Origin: Bradyrhizobium diazoefficiens
GTDB lineage: Bacteria; Pseudomonadota; Alphaproteobacteria; Rhizobiales; Xanthobacteraceae
Length of the DNA: 64,000 bases
Direction of reading: 5' to 3'
Assembly (NCBI RefSeq): GCF_018129965.1
Contig: NZ_JAFCKW010000007.1
Coordinates: 236,851-300,850, forward strand
Shown: piece by piece, positions 1 to 8,484 of the stretch
How positions within the stretch are numbered: position 1 is the first letter of the stretch
Layout of the letters: each line of letters starts with the position of its first letter
The notes under the pieces: model-generated
Told to the model about the DNA's origin: nothing
The model's input: the letters and a program-made list of their open reading frames with translations, nothing else
The model's database searches: none
Position numbers and translations under genes: made by a program

Positions 1-49
1 TGAAGAAGATGATGTGAATGCAATACAGCGTTGCCGCAGCCGTGAAGGC

Positions 50-349
50 TCACTTGCCCAGCACGACCTTGACGCCGAGCCAAACGGCACCCATCAGGCC
101 GGTCGCGAGCACCGTAATCACGGCCTTGAAGGTGTAACTCTGCGCTTGCTCCACGCTCTTCCGCCACCGCCGCAGGTGCTGGAAATCCGCCCTCAGCTCC
201 CTCCGGTCATCGTCTTCGATTCCAAAAGAAGCCAGCACCGACGCCACCGCCTTCAATACGATCGCATCGATACTCTCCTGCTGGTGCCTCTGCTGCTCAG
301 CCAACGTCTCGGCGACAATGGCCCGGATTTCGTCGTCCTGTATCCTCAC
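50..349 (-). CDS. Small phage membrane protein of the lysis cassette
   Basis: A 99-residue protein starting at GTG 349, whose start overlaps the stop of the upstream gene as GTGA. The N-terminal two thirds are charged and probably helical or coiled (roughly residues 1-70). The C-terminal 25 residues form one clear hydrophobic segment followed by a short lysine-containing tail. It is the last of five overlapping genes that begin with the endolysin, so a holin or spanin-like role in host lysis is inferred from position and topology only. I do not recognise a named family. A longer upstream reading exists but would lie inside the preceding gene and has no support. Confidence 0.65.
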   Translation of the reverse strand: MRIQDDEIRAIVAETLAEQQRHQQESIDAIVLKAVASVLASFGIEDDDRRELRADFQHLRRWRKSVEQAQSYTFKAVITVLATGLMGAVWLGVKVVLGK

Positions 350-723
350 CGCTTGATGATCCTCGCAACATTCTCGAATCCGCGCTTGGCGAAGTAGAAA
401 GAGACCACGAGATTGGCGGTGATCGCCGCGAACCCCGCCAGAGCATCTGTGGTTCCGAAGCCGAGGACTTTGTCCCACACGAGCAGCTTGGCAAAATAGA
501 TCGTGACGCAGTAGCCGATCAGTTTATCCGGTTCGTACCAGTATCCGAGCTCGGCTATTCTATATTGCATGACAGCCTTCGTTTCAGCCGTCTGCGCCGC
601 GATCTCGCCCGCGGCGAGATCCGCCGCGATCCTCGCGTCGACATTCTCGGCCTTCAGCTTCGCGCTATAGGCATCGATCAGGGCCTTGACGACAGGGCCG
701 CCGAGAAACGAGATGAGCGTCAT
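346..723 (-). CDS. Putative holin-like phage membrane protein
   Basis: A 125-residue protein. ATG 723 overlaps the upstream stop as ATGA, which decides the start; an ATG two codons earlier is possible. Residues 1-15 are hydrophobic, 20-60 form an alanine- and glutamate-rich amphipathic helix, and about 67-113 contain two membrane-spanning stretches joined by a short loop, ending in a basic tail. The layout resembles three-segment holins released with phage or gene-transfer-agent lysis modules. I cannot assign a family from sequence alone. It is translationally coupled to both neighbours in the lysis cassette. Confidence 0.7.
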   Translation of the reverse strand: MTLISFLGGPVVKALIDAYSAKLKAENVDARIAADLAAGEIAAQTAETKAVMQYRIAELGYWYEPDKLIGYCVTIYFAKLLVWDKVLGFGTTDALAGFAAITANLVVSFYFAKRGFENVARIIKR

Positions 724-971
724 CCACATTGATCTTTTCTCCGAAGGGTTCGCAGGCGCGCGATGATCGTCACCACGGAAATCACGAGCATGATACGCCC
801 CGTTGTCTTGACGTCGCCGATCGCGGCACTGATCTGATCCTTGACGCCGGGATCGCCCAGCGCATCGGCGAGGTCGTCGATGGTCGAAGCCAATGCGCCG
901 GCCAACGCGATGCAATAGCTCCAGGCGATAGTGACAGAGTGCAGACAGACGGCCTTGAGTCTTGCCAGCAT
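720..971 (-). CDS. Small two-helix membrane protein, lysis cassette
   Basis: An 83-residue protein. ATG 971 overlaps the stop of the upstream gene as TAATG, so the start is set by coupling. It has a hydrophobic N-terminal segment (about residues 8-28), a polar acidic middle with predicted helix, and a second hydrophobic segment (about 57-71) before a basic C-terminus. This is typical of small phage holins or holin accessory proteins, but no named family is recognised. Function is inferred from its place directly after the endolysin and the 51-residue membrane peptide. Confidence 0.65.
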   Translation of the reverse strand: MLARLKAVCLHSVTIAWSYCIALAGALASTIDDLADALGDPGVKDQISAAIGDVKTTGRIMLVISVVTIIARLRTLRRKDQCG

Positions 972-1126
972 TAGAGTTTGGCCCGCAGGATGGCGAGCCT
1001 CGACTCGAGCGACTTGATCAGCGCGTCGGTGCCGGTCACGATGCGGAGGACCGGGTCCTTGCAAAACCAACAGATGGCAAAGCCGGCGGCGAAGAGAATG
1101 ATGTCAAGGATCGTCTGCATAGTCAT
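971..1126 (-). CDS. Small membrane peptide next to endolysin
   Basis: A 51-residue peptide with one strong hydrophobic helix at about residues 6-21 and a positively charged C-terminal half. Start ATG 1126 overlaps the endolysin stop as ATGA; a second in-frame ATG lies two codons further in. Its size and topology would suit a pinholin or a membrane anchor for lysis, which is inference. It is too small for family recognition by eye. Confidence 0.6.
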   Translation of the reverse strand: MTMQTILDIILFAAGFAICWFCKDPVLRIVTGTDALIKSLESRLAILRAKL

Positions 1127-1809
1127 TTCCTTCCAATAATGGCTCTGACCAAATTGACCACAAACGCGCCGATCGAGCCTTTCGACGGGTTCGTCAGGGA
1201 CGGTTTCGCTGAATCGACGGCTGCCGGGCTTCTGGTGATGCTCGCTCCGGCAAAACTGATCCCGGGGTCGAGTTCCATGAGAGCGATCAAGAGCGCAGCG
1301 CATCCCAATTGCGGATCGACCTTGCCGGGATCGTAAACGCCATCCCGCACATACTTCCCAGCGCGGTACTGGTCGGTGCCGGCCCAAAGATACGGAGACG
1401 GGACGCCGCGCGTCGCGTAACCGATGCCGTTGTATGTCTCGAGCGCCGTCAGCGCCGCGGCTATCGACCAGTCCTTGTGACGCGCGAGGAAGGGCGGACA
1501 CCTCACCAGCGCGTCGATCGCAGCCGTCTCCCATGAGGCGAACGGACCTCGTCCAGCCGGGACATGAACGGAGACGCGATCCCAGGGGTCGCCCTGGGCC
1601 AGGGACGCCCTCCAGTCCTGGGACGATTCCCGCTCGTGAATGACCGCAATCGCCGGCCAGGGAACGCCGGTCACTCGCGTCACGGCTTGGTACCGCTGCC
1701 TGGCCTTATAAAGACGCAGAGCCACCTTGTCGGCCTCGGCTTTACGGGTCGGCTTGGCAATCGCCCAGCGCTTCGCATTCGCCCGCGTGAGGGCGTTCAG
1801 GTCTACCAT
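1123..1809 (-). CDS. Phage endolysin, lysozyme-family protein
   Basis: A 228-residue protein that should cleave peptidoglycan to release phage. The segment around residues 55-100 carries the pattern VIHERESS followed by an aspartate-rich ASLAQGDPWDRVS stretch. Residues 110-180 include a repeated aromatic/glycine pattern with YNGIGYATRG and LWAGTDQY, which I recognise from phage and prophage proteins annotated as lysozyme family (COG5526 type). The glutamates in HERE (about 59 and 61) are candidate catalytic acids. There is no signal peptide, so export would depend on a holin from the overlapping downstream genes. The C-terminal 40 residues are a less conserved tail ending in a hydrophobic stretch. 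Confidence 0.85.
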   Translation of the reverse strand: MVDLNALTRANAKRWAIAKPTRKAEADKVALRLYKARQRYQAVTRVTGVPWPAIAVIHERESSQDWRASLAQGDPWDRVSVHVPAGRGPFASWETAAIDALVRCPPFLARHKDWSIAAALTALETYNGIGYATRGVPSPYLWAGTDQYRAGKYVRDGVYDPGKVDPQLGCAALLIALMELDPGISFAGASITRSPAAVDSAKPSLTNPSKGSIGAFVVNLVRAIIGRK

Positions 1810-1876
1810 GGGTTGACTCGGTTGGGGGGTGGAGTGGTATTCAGGCCTTATAGAAATAGTTTGAAATAACGGGCAT

Positions 1877-2620
1877 ATGCTGGAACCATTGCTAGATCGG
1901 CTACGTCAGACGGCCTTGTTCGCGACCGCTGCGGATATCGCGCGTCAGACAATGCCGCCTACTGTTCTCATGTGGCTTCGCACGCAAATGGTGCGCAATT
2001 TGCGAGGAACTCCCAATGAGGTGTTCAGCGAGATCTATCGGCGCAACATTTGGGGATACAAAGAAACAGCTTCGGGCGCCGGCTCGACTCTGCACAACAC
2101 GCAGAGAGTGCGAGAGAGTTTGCCCGGCCTGATTCGCGACCTTAAGATCAAGACGCTGCTCGACTTGCCGTGCGGCGATTTACATTGGCTGTCGAAAATC
2201 GAACTACCAATTTCGCACTATATTGGTGGCGACATTGTCCCAGAACTGGTTAAGCGCACGGCCGAAAAGTACAGCCGCCCGGATCGCTCATTCCTCCAGA
2301 TCGACCTCTGCAAAGATCCACTTCCAGAAGCGGATCTACTGCTTTGCAGGGACTGCTTTATTCATCTATCCGAAGATATGATCTTTCGAGCGATCGAAAA
2401 TATCCTCCGATCGAACATCAAGTATCTCCTAACCACGACTTTCCCGGGTGGCCTAAATCGCGCGATCAGCACAGGTGACTTCTTCACCATCGACTTGTGC
2501 GCGCCGCCTTATAATTTCCCAGCGCCCATTAGGGTGCTAGAAGACTGGGTGCCACCATTTGATCGCCGCCAGCTCGCGCTATGGGAAGTCGAGAGCCTGA
2601 AAACTATCGATATCAAATAA
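1877..2620 (+). CDS. SAM-dependent methyltransferase carried in the prophage
   Basis: A 247-residue class I methyltransferase. A Rossmann motif I (TLLDLPCGD, residues 93-101) binds S-adenosylmethionine, and GGDIVPELV follows as motif II, then ADLLLCRDC as motif IV. The substrate is unknown. The gene is transcribed opposite to all the flanking late phage genes, between the endolysin and the tail-collar fibre, and its base composition looks lower in GC than theirs. That is the usual look of an accessory (moron) gene acquired separately. The ribosome site before ATG 1877 is weak. Methylation of a surface glycan or of a small molecule is possible; nothing in the sequence decides. Confidence 0.75.
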   Translation: MLEPLLDRLRQTALFATAADIARQTMPPTVLMWLRTQMVRNLRGTPNEVFSEIYRRNIWGYKETASGAGSTLHNTQRVRESLPGLIRDLKIKTLLDLPCGDLHWLSKIELPISHYIGGDIVPELVKRTAEKYSRPDRSFLQIDLCKDPLPEADLLLCRDCFIHLSEDMIFRAIENILRSNIKYLLTTTFPGGLNRAISTGDFFTIDLCAPPYNFPAPIRVLEDWVPPFDRRQLALWEVESLKTIDIK

Positions 2621-2637
2621 TCGCTTGTTTGTCGCGT

Positions 2638-3669
2638 TCAGATGATTCTTAGTAGCTTGTTGGCAATGATCGTGGGAGGAACGATTGTGTGACCATTCCC
2701 GCTAGTGTTGTTTGAGATTGTGGTGATACCGCTGGCGATGCCAGAGAGCACCGAGATAGTTTGAACAGATTGCACACCGTTATATCCGGCGCCTTGGTCC
2801 GACGACGCGCCGGTATTGATACCTACCGAATGCCAGCCGCCAGTAATGGCTGGCAATCCAAGTCCACCGCTAGTTCCCACACTGGCGCTACCAGCGCCCG
2901 TAGCCGTGATGCCGGTCGGTAGTTCTCCAAGCGTCAGGGTGTGGCTCTGTGAACCGCCTGCAGCACCGAGCGCAGTTGCACTTGCACCAAAATATGTGTT
3001 TGTTAATCGCGATGCAGCGACCCCGCCCATGTCGTCCCTGCCGGCTGTAACGCGCCCACGAAGATCCGGAACGTTGAAGGTAGTCGATCCGTCACCGGTC
3101 CCATATGTTGTACCAAACATAGAGAACAGCGTCGAATACGCCGTTCGCGAGACCGCCTGCCCGTAAGCGAGCACGAACGAGCTGTTCGGCGCCGTCGTTC
3201 CGAAGAAGTCGATGCACGAGCCGATTGGGACATTGTAGGGGTTGTTGAAGAAACCCGCCAAATAGAACGCGGCATCGCTGTTGTTATAGAGCGCCACATA
3301 GGGCGTTCCCTGGACAATTGTGCCCGCCGGCAGTTCGACAGAGGGCGCAGACCGGAGCGGCTTTGCGCCGAGACCATCGACATCGATGGTGACCACCGCC
3401 CCGTTCGTCGCATGCGGCGTGAACGCGACGATCTGGCCGTTCAGCTGTGCGAGCGACTGATACACCTGATAGGTGTTGACCGCATAGGCCGTACTGGTTC
3501 CAATCGTCACGATCGCGCCGGCGACGTCGTCTCTATACTTCGCGATCGCGGCCATCATGGCTCGCGCCGAGTCATTGACGCTGGCGGGCGACTGCCCCTC
3601 CGCCCAGTTGATTGTCGAATCCGCCGTAGCGTCGGCCGAGGCCGTTTGAGACCATTTGTACAGAGTCAT
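2638..3669 (-). CDS. Phage tail fibre with tail-collar domain
   Basis: A 343-residue tail protein. Residues 1-140 are a variable N-terminal region with a phage-fibre look (YKWSQTASADATADSTINW at the start). Residues about 150-260 carry the tail-collar signature: PIGSCIDFFGTTAPNSSFVLAYG, then SMFGTTYGTGDGSTTFNVPDLRGRV (Pfam PF07484 type, split here for brevity). The C-terminus is glycine- and serine-rich and ends with VPPTIIANKLLRII, the usual end of such fibres. It would sit at the tail tip and contact the host. The start at ATG 3669 is preceded by an AGGATGCAGG ribosome site. Confidence 0.88.
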   Translation of the reverse strand: MTLYKWSQTASADATADSTINWAEGQSPASVNDSARAMMAAIAKYRDDVAGAIVTIGTSTAYAVNTYQVYQSLAQLNGQIVAFTPHATNGAVVTIDVDGLGAKPLRSAPSVELPAGTIVQGTPYVALYNNSDAAFYLAGFFNNPYNVPIGSCIDFFGTTAPNSSFVLAYGQAVSRTAYSTLFSMFGTTYGTGDGSTTFNVPDLRGRVTAGRDDMGGVAASRLTNTYFGASATALGAAGGSQSHTLTLGELPTGITATGAGSASVGTSGGLGLPAITGGWHSVGINTGASSDQGAGYNGVQSVQTISVLSGIASGITTISNNTSGNGHTIVPPTIIANKLLRII

Positions 3670-3742
3670 CCTGCATCCTTGATGTGAGCGGCCACGTCCT
3701 GGGCCGTCGCTGCGTTTTTCGAGAGAGTCACTGCGCGGCCCG

Positions 3743-3964
3743 TCAATCCGGTACTTTGGATTCCTTGCCGCATAGCTCGATGTATTGCGCACAGCGACAG
3801 GATGGCGCCCGGGCCGTGAGAAGGTTGCGGATCACGCCGCCGGGGACGCCGGGGTTTTCGCTCGAAATTGCCGCTACGCGCGCGTCGATGATGTCGTCGA
3901 TCTCAGCACGCAATTCCTCGATCCTATCCTCAAGCCTCGCCGTGCGCTGCTGCTTCATTGCCAT
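3743..3964 (-). CDS. Small phage protein with coiled-coil start
   Basis: A 73-residue protein. Residues 5-32 are charged and heptad-like (RLEDRIEELRAEIDDIIDAR), consistent with a short coiled coil; the remainder contains three cysteines. It overlaps the upstream gene by 35 bases; a second ATG two codons later (3958) is an alternative start. It sits between the recombinase-fold-like protein and the tail fibre in the leftward phage operon. Function unknown. Confidence 0.55.
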   Translation of the reverse strand: MAMKQQRTARLEDRIEELRAEIDDIIDARVAAISSENPGVPGGVIRNLLTARAPSCRCAQYIELCGKESKVPD

Positions 3965-4418
3965 TGGTCTTTTCGTCCTTGTTTCGGGCTTCGAATGCCG
4001 CCATTGTCTGGCGGGCGGATGCGGCCTCATTCTGCGCACGTCGGAGCGCGCGCTCCCGCTGGGCTTCGTGCGACGCCAGATGAAGCTGGATGTCGTGCGG
4101 TAAGGCGGCAAAGCGCTGCTTGAACCGCGCCGGCCAGGACCGTGGCGGCTGGATATTCGCAATCGCGCTTATTGCACTTGCCGCCGCGCCGCCGAGGGTC
4201 GGGTCGGCAAGACCGAGCGCTGCATGCATCCGCGATATTTCCTGCACGGCTGGCCAAAGCCGGCTCATGCCGAGCGACGCACAGTCGGTGACAAAACGCG
4301 CCACAGATGCGGGTGTGGCCGGACAGGCTGTCACGCCGTTGAGCTCGCACCATTTGACGAACATCGGCGCATCGCGCAGCCGTGCCTGCGCAAGCGCCGT
4401 GAGCAGTGGATGGGTCAT
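3930..4418 (-). CDS. Phage-region protein with recombinase-like helical N-terminus
   Basis: A 162-residue protein. ATG 4418 overlaps the stop of the upstream gene as ATGA. Residues about 15-85 read like the helical core-binding (SAM-like) domain that precedes the catalytic part of tyrosine recombinases: a W-C pattern, PATPASVARFV, and SRMHAALGLADPT. There is no catalytic R-H-R-Y domain behind it. The C-terminal half is an alanine-rich charged helix ending in a lysine/glutamate tail. It could be a stand-alone DNA-binding or structural protein. The resemblance is by eye and needs a profile search. Confidence 0.55.
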   Translation of the reverse strand: MTHPLLTALAQARLRDAPMFVKWCELNGVTACPATPASVARFVTDCASLGMSRLWPAVQEISRMHAALGLADPTLGGAAASAISAIANIQPPRSWPARFKQRFAALPHDIQLHLASHEAQRERALRRAQNEAASARQTMAAFEARNKDEKTNGNEAAAHGEA

Positions 4419-4681
4419 CGCTTTGCGTTGCGCAGCGCCTGGTGGAGGTCGCCCATACGCCGGCGCAAATCGACCAGCCGAACGCGCTTGCGCAGGCTAT
4501 GAGCACTGGAATCGATATCGCCATCGAGTTCTGCGTCGAACCTCTCCAGTGCCGCCGCGCGCTTCTTCAAGCCATAGAGCGCGAAGTTCTCGGCGATCAT
4601 CTCCGGAGACATCGGATCGCCATAGAGATTGCCGGTGATGGATTCGGCTCGTTCAATGAAATTTCTTTCGTTTTCGCTCAC
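4415..4681 (-). CDS. Hypothetical phage protein
   Basis: An 88-residue charged, helical protein. I chose GTG 4681 because an AGGACA ribosome site sits 8 bases upstream. A longer reading to 4771 has no such site and a non-coding-looking N-terminus. Residues 1-30 (ENERNFIERAESITGNLYGDP) and 40-85 are rich in arginine, glutamate and aspartate. It is the first gene of a coupled group that runs to the tail fibre. No family recognised. Confidence 0.6.
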   Translation of the reverse strand: MSENERNFIERAESITGNLYGDPMSPEMIAENFALYGLKKRAAALERFDAELDGDIDSSAHSLRKRVRLVDLRRRMGDLHQALRNAKR

Positions 4682-4971
4682 TGCGTATTGTCCTGTCGTA
4701 GATTGACGTTGATCAGCTGATAGTAGCGGCGGATAAATCGAGGGGCGGATGTCCCGGGATTGAAGGATCATAGGGGGCAGGCTTCGCCACTGCGGCCTGG
4801 TTGTCCCGCTGCCCGCAGCACCTCCATCAGTCGAGGAGAACGGACTTCAGCTCAATGGAAGCCATGATGAGTTTCTGCAGACACAAGCTCATCTTGTCCT
4901 GCCATCGACGAATGATCGAAAGAGGATTCGGCTAACAAACAAAGAAGATGACAGCGCGCTGGAACGCCGAA

Positions 4972-5425
4972 CTATCTCAAGTCCGAAAATTGAAGATAGA
5001 GAAGCTCCAAAGGGCGATTTTGAATGAATTCGTTTCTTTTGCGCGCATGCCCTTCGTAGATGCGAAGGTAAAGCAATGGCTGGGTAAGGTCGACTGCAAC
5101 ACGCCTCTCGCCGCGTGAAGAAAAGCAAGAGGCAGCACTGCGGCTGCGACCGCCATCAGCATGAACGACCACCTCATGTTGGCTCGAACGCTGAAGGGCA
5201 AACGTTTTCGTCAGATCTGCCTTGGGCAGGCTTACGCTGCAATATTCTCATACCAGCACTCTCTCGTAGTTCCAGCCTCGTTGAGCGTACTGGCTTCACC
5301 GGCGGCAACTTCGTTGCCCCCAGCGTGTCGAAAGCGTAGGAAACGGTATAATCACCGGCAAATACAACACCCGACGGAAGAACGCCTGTCATGACAAGCA
5401 TCACGGACAAGATACGTCTCAGCAT
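4972..5425 (-). pseudogene. Frameshifted remnant of a small secreted protein
   Basis: ATG 5425 opens a signal peptide (about residues 1-24, ending VVFA before GDYTVSYAFDT). The frame then fails, but the sense continues in a second frame (GNEVAAGEASTLNEAG, then TTRECWYEN) and then a third (VSLPKADLTKTFALQRSS onwards). The third frame runs to a stop at 4972 and ends RIYEGHARKRNEFIQ followed by LYLQFSDLR. Joined with two single-base corrections it gives one continuous protein of about 150 residues with a signal peptide and paired cysteines. That continuity across frames is the reason for calling one decayed gene rather than three short ORFs. Family name not recognised. Confidence 0.6.
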
Positions 5426-5695
5426 GAGATGTCCTCTCGTACGCGCACAGCGTCTCATTCCGACGAAGATCTAAACAAGACACGATTACCGTCGCCCAGC
5501 CGTCTTCGCGCGCTAGGTCCCGACGGCTTACTTGATATAGCCGGGGCCTTCGCACTGGCTGTATCGCACTTGCAACCTTCCCCCGCCTTCATCATCAGCA
5601 AGAAGAGTCAGACGCCCTCCTGCTAACCACTGGGATACCGAGAAATTCACTACGACCTGCCTTCGGCAAAAGATTGCACCATGTTCGAGCCGCAC

Positions 5696-6892
5696 TCAAC
5701 GCCTGCCAGACTTCCGGGCTTGATAGAGCGCCACCGCGTCCCTGAGATCGCCGGAGCTCGAGAGCCGGGCACTGAGCGAACGCATATCCGATTGCTCGCT
5801 TTCGGATCGTGATGCGGCCATCCCCGGCCGCATCACCGGCGGGACTGATCTTGCGACGGCCGCATCCCTCGCCTTCATCATCAGGCGATATTTTCCGGCG
5901 TCGTACATCATCCGCTGGAAAGTTGCATTGCGCATCAACGGTTCGCTATCGAACAGGCGCCGCAGCTCCTCCGGTTGGATACCGCTGGCCTTGGCCGACG
6001 ACATGATTTCGTGCGCGACGGCCTGCCTGACGTCTCGCGTCTCTTCCTTGAGCAGCGTTTCCAGCCGGGCGTCTTCTGCCTTTGCATAGTTCTGAAACTG
6101 GTGCCGCGAGGCTTCCGCCGTCCGCCGCGCCTCTTCGCTCTGCCGAATACGCAATTGCTCGCTGCCCGCGACGATCGCCTGGATCCGTGCCAGCTTTGCG
6201 GGATCCTGTTGCGCGATTTGCGCAAGCGCTTCCGGAAGCCGCTCCGGCGGCAGCCCGGCCAATTCGGGGAATTGGCTGACAAAGCTCACTTGCGCAATCT
6301 GCATGGCGGCATCAAGCCCGTCGGCATAGCTCCGCCGCGCGCGTTCGACCTCACCTATCTTTTCCTCGAGCGCGAGACGCACCTGCGGGTGCGACATGAG
6401 TCGTGCGATATCGGGATCGAGCTCGGCAGATTGCTTCGTTTGATCCTTCGTGGCATTTGTCGGGCCTTCGGTGTCCTCGTTGCGCTCAGTGCCGGCTTCG
6501 GGTCGCTCGAAGCCGTAGAACTCCGGCGCCTCGGGATCGTTGGCAGCTGCTTCCGCGCGCAGGGCATCGATGCTTGCAGCAAGCGCCTCCGACGACTCGC
6601 TTTCGGCGACCTGCCTGTCACCGGCTGTGGCGCTCGCATAATCCCGCGCAGCGCGTGCGAGGGTGACAGACTCGTTCGCGGCGGCAGGCTTGCCTTCTGA
6701 ATTTGTATATTGCCTGACAACGACTTCAGGCTGCGCGATGGCACGCCGGTCGGCGGCCTCGCGTAGCGAGGTACTATCGCTGTCGATCGACAGGGGGGCG
6801 TCCTCCCTGCCCGGGTCGGGCATTTCCGAATAGCCTGCATTTGCTAAATCGAAGGCTGCACCCGTCAGTTCTTTCTCGGCCTCGGTCGTCAT
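5696..6892 (-). CDS. Hydrophilic phage virion or assembly protein
   Basis: A 398-residue, very acidic and hydrophilic protein without membrane segments. Residues 1-150 are disordered-looking (glutamate, alanine, serine). Residues about 155-330 are long charged helices (for example RLALEEKIGEVERARRSYAD), suggesting coiled coil. It starts one base after the stop of the upstream gene with a GGGGAGG ribosome site. Scaffold or internal virion roles are possible from size, composition and location among virion genes, but no family is recognised. Confidence 0.65.
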   Translation of the reverse strand: MTTEAEKELTGAAFDLANAGYSEMPDPGREDAPLSIDSDSTSLREAADRRAIAQPEVVVRQYTNSEGKPAAANESVTLARAARDYASATAGDRQVAESESSEALAASIDALRAEAAANDPEAPEFYGFERPEAGTERNEDTEGPTNATKDQTKQSAELDPDIARLMSHPQVRLALEEKIGEVERARRSYADGLDAAMQIAQVSFVSQFPELAGLPPERLPEALAQIAQQDPAKLARIQAIVAGSEQLRIRQSEEARRTAEASRHQFQNYAKAEDARLETLLKEETRDVRQAVAHEIMSSAKASGIQPEELRRLFDSEPLMRNATFQRMMYDAGKYRLMMKARDAAVARSVPPVMRPGMAASRSESEQSDMRSLSARLSSSGDLRDAVALYQARKSGRR

Positions 6893-6893
6893 G

Positions 6894-7757
6894 CTAGCCT
6901 CCCCATCTTCCCTTGAAGGGCGTAAGCAGGCTGTTGATCCCGCCGGCGATCGTCGCAAATTGGTCAACTCCCGACTTCTCCTGCGTTCCCGTCGTCGTGC
7001 TGTTCCCCTGCGTCCCAAGCTGGGCGATCGGCACGCCGATCTGCGCGAGCAAGCTCAACGCCTGGACCGGAATGCCGCGCCGCTGCGCTTCCTCCGCCAG
7101 AGTGGCATTGGCCCCGTAGTTCTGTGCGTCGAGCGCCGACTGCGCGGCGGTGACACCCTGGCCACGATTGGCAAGATCGCTCTGCTGCATCTGGGTCAGC
7201 GTGTTCGCCGTAGTGTTGCCGGCGTTATACAACGCATTTGTCGCGGCAAGCTGGTTCGCAACATCCTGATTGTATTGCGCGGCGATCACCGGAGCCTCGG
7301 CCGCGGCGACACCTCGTCCATAGGCCATTTGGCTGGCCCCGCTGAAGTCGCGGCCCGCGGCGGCGAACTGCGAGTTGACGTCATTGCCGACATCCGACCG
7401 AATCTGCGCAAGCTGCGCGGCAAGCGCCGGATTGTTGCCGACCATGCTGCCTTTCGCATAGGGCGTCAGCCAGTTGCGGTAGGCAGCGAGGTTGTCCTGC
7501 ACATTGGTGGCCTGCGCGGTGGCGCCGCCGCCACCCAGCAGCGATTGCGCATAATCTGCGATCTGGCCCGCATAGGGATTGCCCGCCGCAGCGTTGGTCT
7601 TCAGCGTGTCGAGCGCCGAGCCTTCCGTCGACGTCAGGCCGGTGTTGTTGAGCCCGGTACCGATCTGACTCAACATCGTTTGCAGCGCCGGCTGAGCGGC
7701 AGCCCATGGCGCCGATTGCGATTGCACGGTCTGTGTGGAAGTTGATTGTCCGCCCAT
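6894..7757 (-). CDS. Putative phage DNA-ejection or virion protein
   Basis: A 287-residue protein rich in alanine, glutamine and asparagine with small-residue repeats. Glycine-rich patches (SLLGGGGATAQA) and a long alanine/asparagine helix (about residues 105-230) resemble the ejection or internal virion proteins that short-tailed phages push into the host. It ends with a serine/threonine-rich stretch (GNSTTTGTQEKSG) and a short amphipathic tail. The ATG is preceded by AAAGGAAA. The assignment rests on composition and gene order, so treat it as tentative. Confidence 0.6.
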   Translation of the reverse strand: MGGQSTSTQTVQSQSAPWAAAQPALQTMLSQIGTGLNNTGLTSTEGSALDTLKTNAAAGNPYAGQIADYAQSLLGGGGATAQATNVQDNLAAYRNWLTPYAKGSMVGNNPALAAQLAQIRSDVGNDVNSQFAAAGRDFSGASQMAYGRGVAAAEAPVIAAQYNQDVANQLAATNALYNAGNTTANTLTQMQQSDLANRGQGVTAAQSALDAQNYGANATLAEEAQRRGIPVQALSLLAQIGVPIAQLGTQGNSTTTGTQEKSGVDQFATIAGGINSLLTPFKGRWGG

Positions 7758-7853
7758 GGACGAGTTTCCTTTGAATTTGAGTATTTGTGCGAGTCGGGAC
7801 GAGCCCTCGAGCAGAAGCCAAGGCGGGGCCCGCGATGCAAAGATGTGAAACTG

Positions 7854-8375
7854 TCAGTCGAACGGAAAAAAGATCGGCGGCTGGACGGCCCTGCCCGGCG
7901 AGGACTTATCTCCGGTCAAACGAAGCAGTTCGTCCGGTCGGAGTTGCCGCAACATATCCAGCTGCCGCGAATCGAATGGCAGCGGTTTCAAGCAGAGTTT
8001 CGGTTCGATCGGCTCCCACTCGTGCCGATCTACCAGATCCCGGACAGGACCATCGATGTCGGCCGCCGGCGGAAGCCGCCTCGCGCTCCAGTCCGGGTCC
8101 GCGCGGCGACGTCCGAACAGCAGGTCAAGCAGGTCAGATGCGGCAGAAGCCTGCCTCTCGTCCGACCGCGGCCGCAACGGAGCCGGCATTTGCGGTGGGA
8201 CACCGAACGTATCGGGAAAGTCTTGAGGCGGCGGCGGCGCCGACCAGGGAGGAGTTAGCGGCGGGACAATTCTCCAATGGTCGGGATCTGCCCACCATGG
8301 CAGCGGATTCGGCATCGCGCCTGCAATACCGAAATTGGGTATACGTCCGTTCGGATCTCTGAATGATCGTGTCAT
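7854..8375 (-). CDS. Proline-rich hypothetical phage protein
   Basis: A 173-residue protein starting MTRSFRDPNGRIPNFGIAGA. Residues 25-75 are very proline-rich (PPLTPPWSAPPPPQDFPDTF), and the rest is mixed and charged. No transmembrane segment and no recognised domain. The start at ATG 8375 has only a weak GAGA ribosome site. It lies between the ejection-type gene and a truncated gene fragment in the leftward phage block. Confidence 0.55.
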   Translation of the reverse strand: MTRSFRDPNGRIPNFGIAGAMPNPLPWWADPDHWRIVPPLTPPWSAPPPPQDFPDTFGVPPQMPAPLRPRSDERQASAASDLLDLLFGRRRADPDWSARRLPPAADIDGPVRDLVDRHEWEPIEPKLCLKPLPFDSRQLDMLRQLRPDELLRLTGDKSSPGRAVQPPIFFPFD

Positions 8376-8484
8376 CTTTGCTCTCACGGTGAAACGTATC
8401 GTGCACGACCTGCCGATGGCCGTGCGGTGCAGACAATGCCTTGAAGACCTTCGCTGGCGCGGAAAGAGCTCAAAGGCTCGCATT

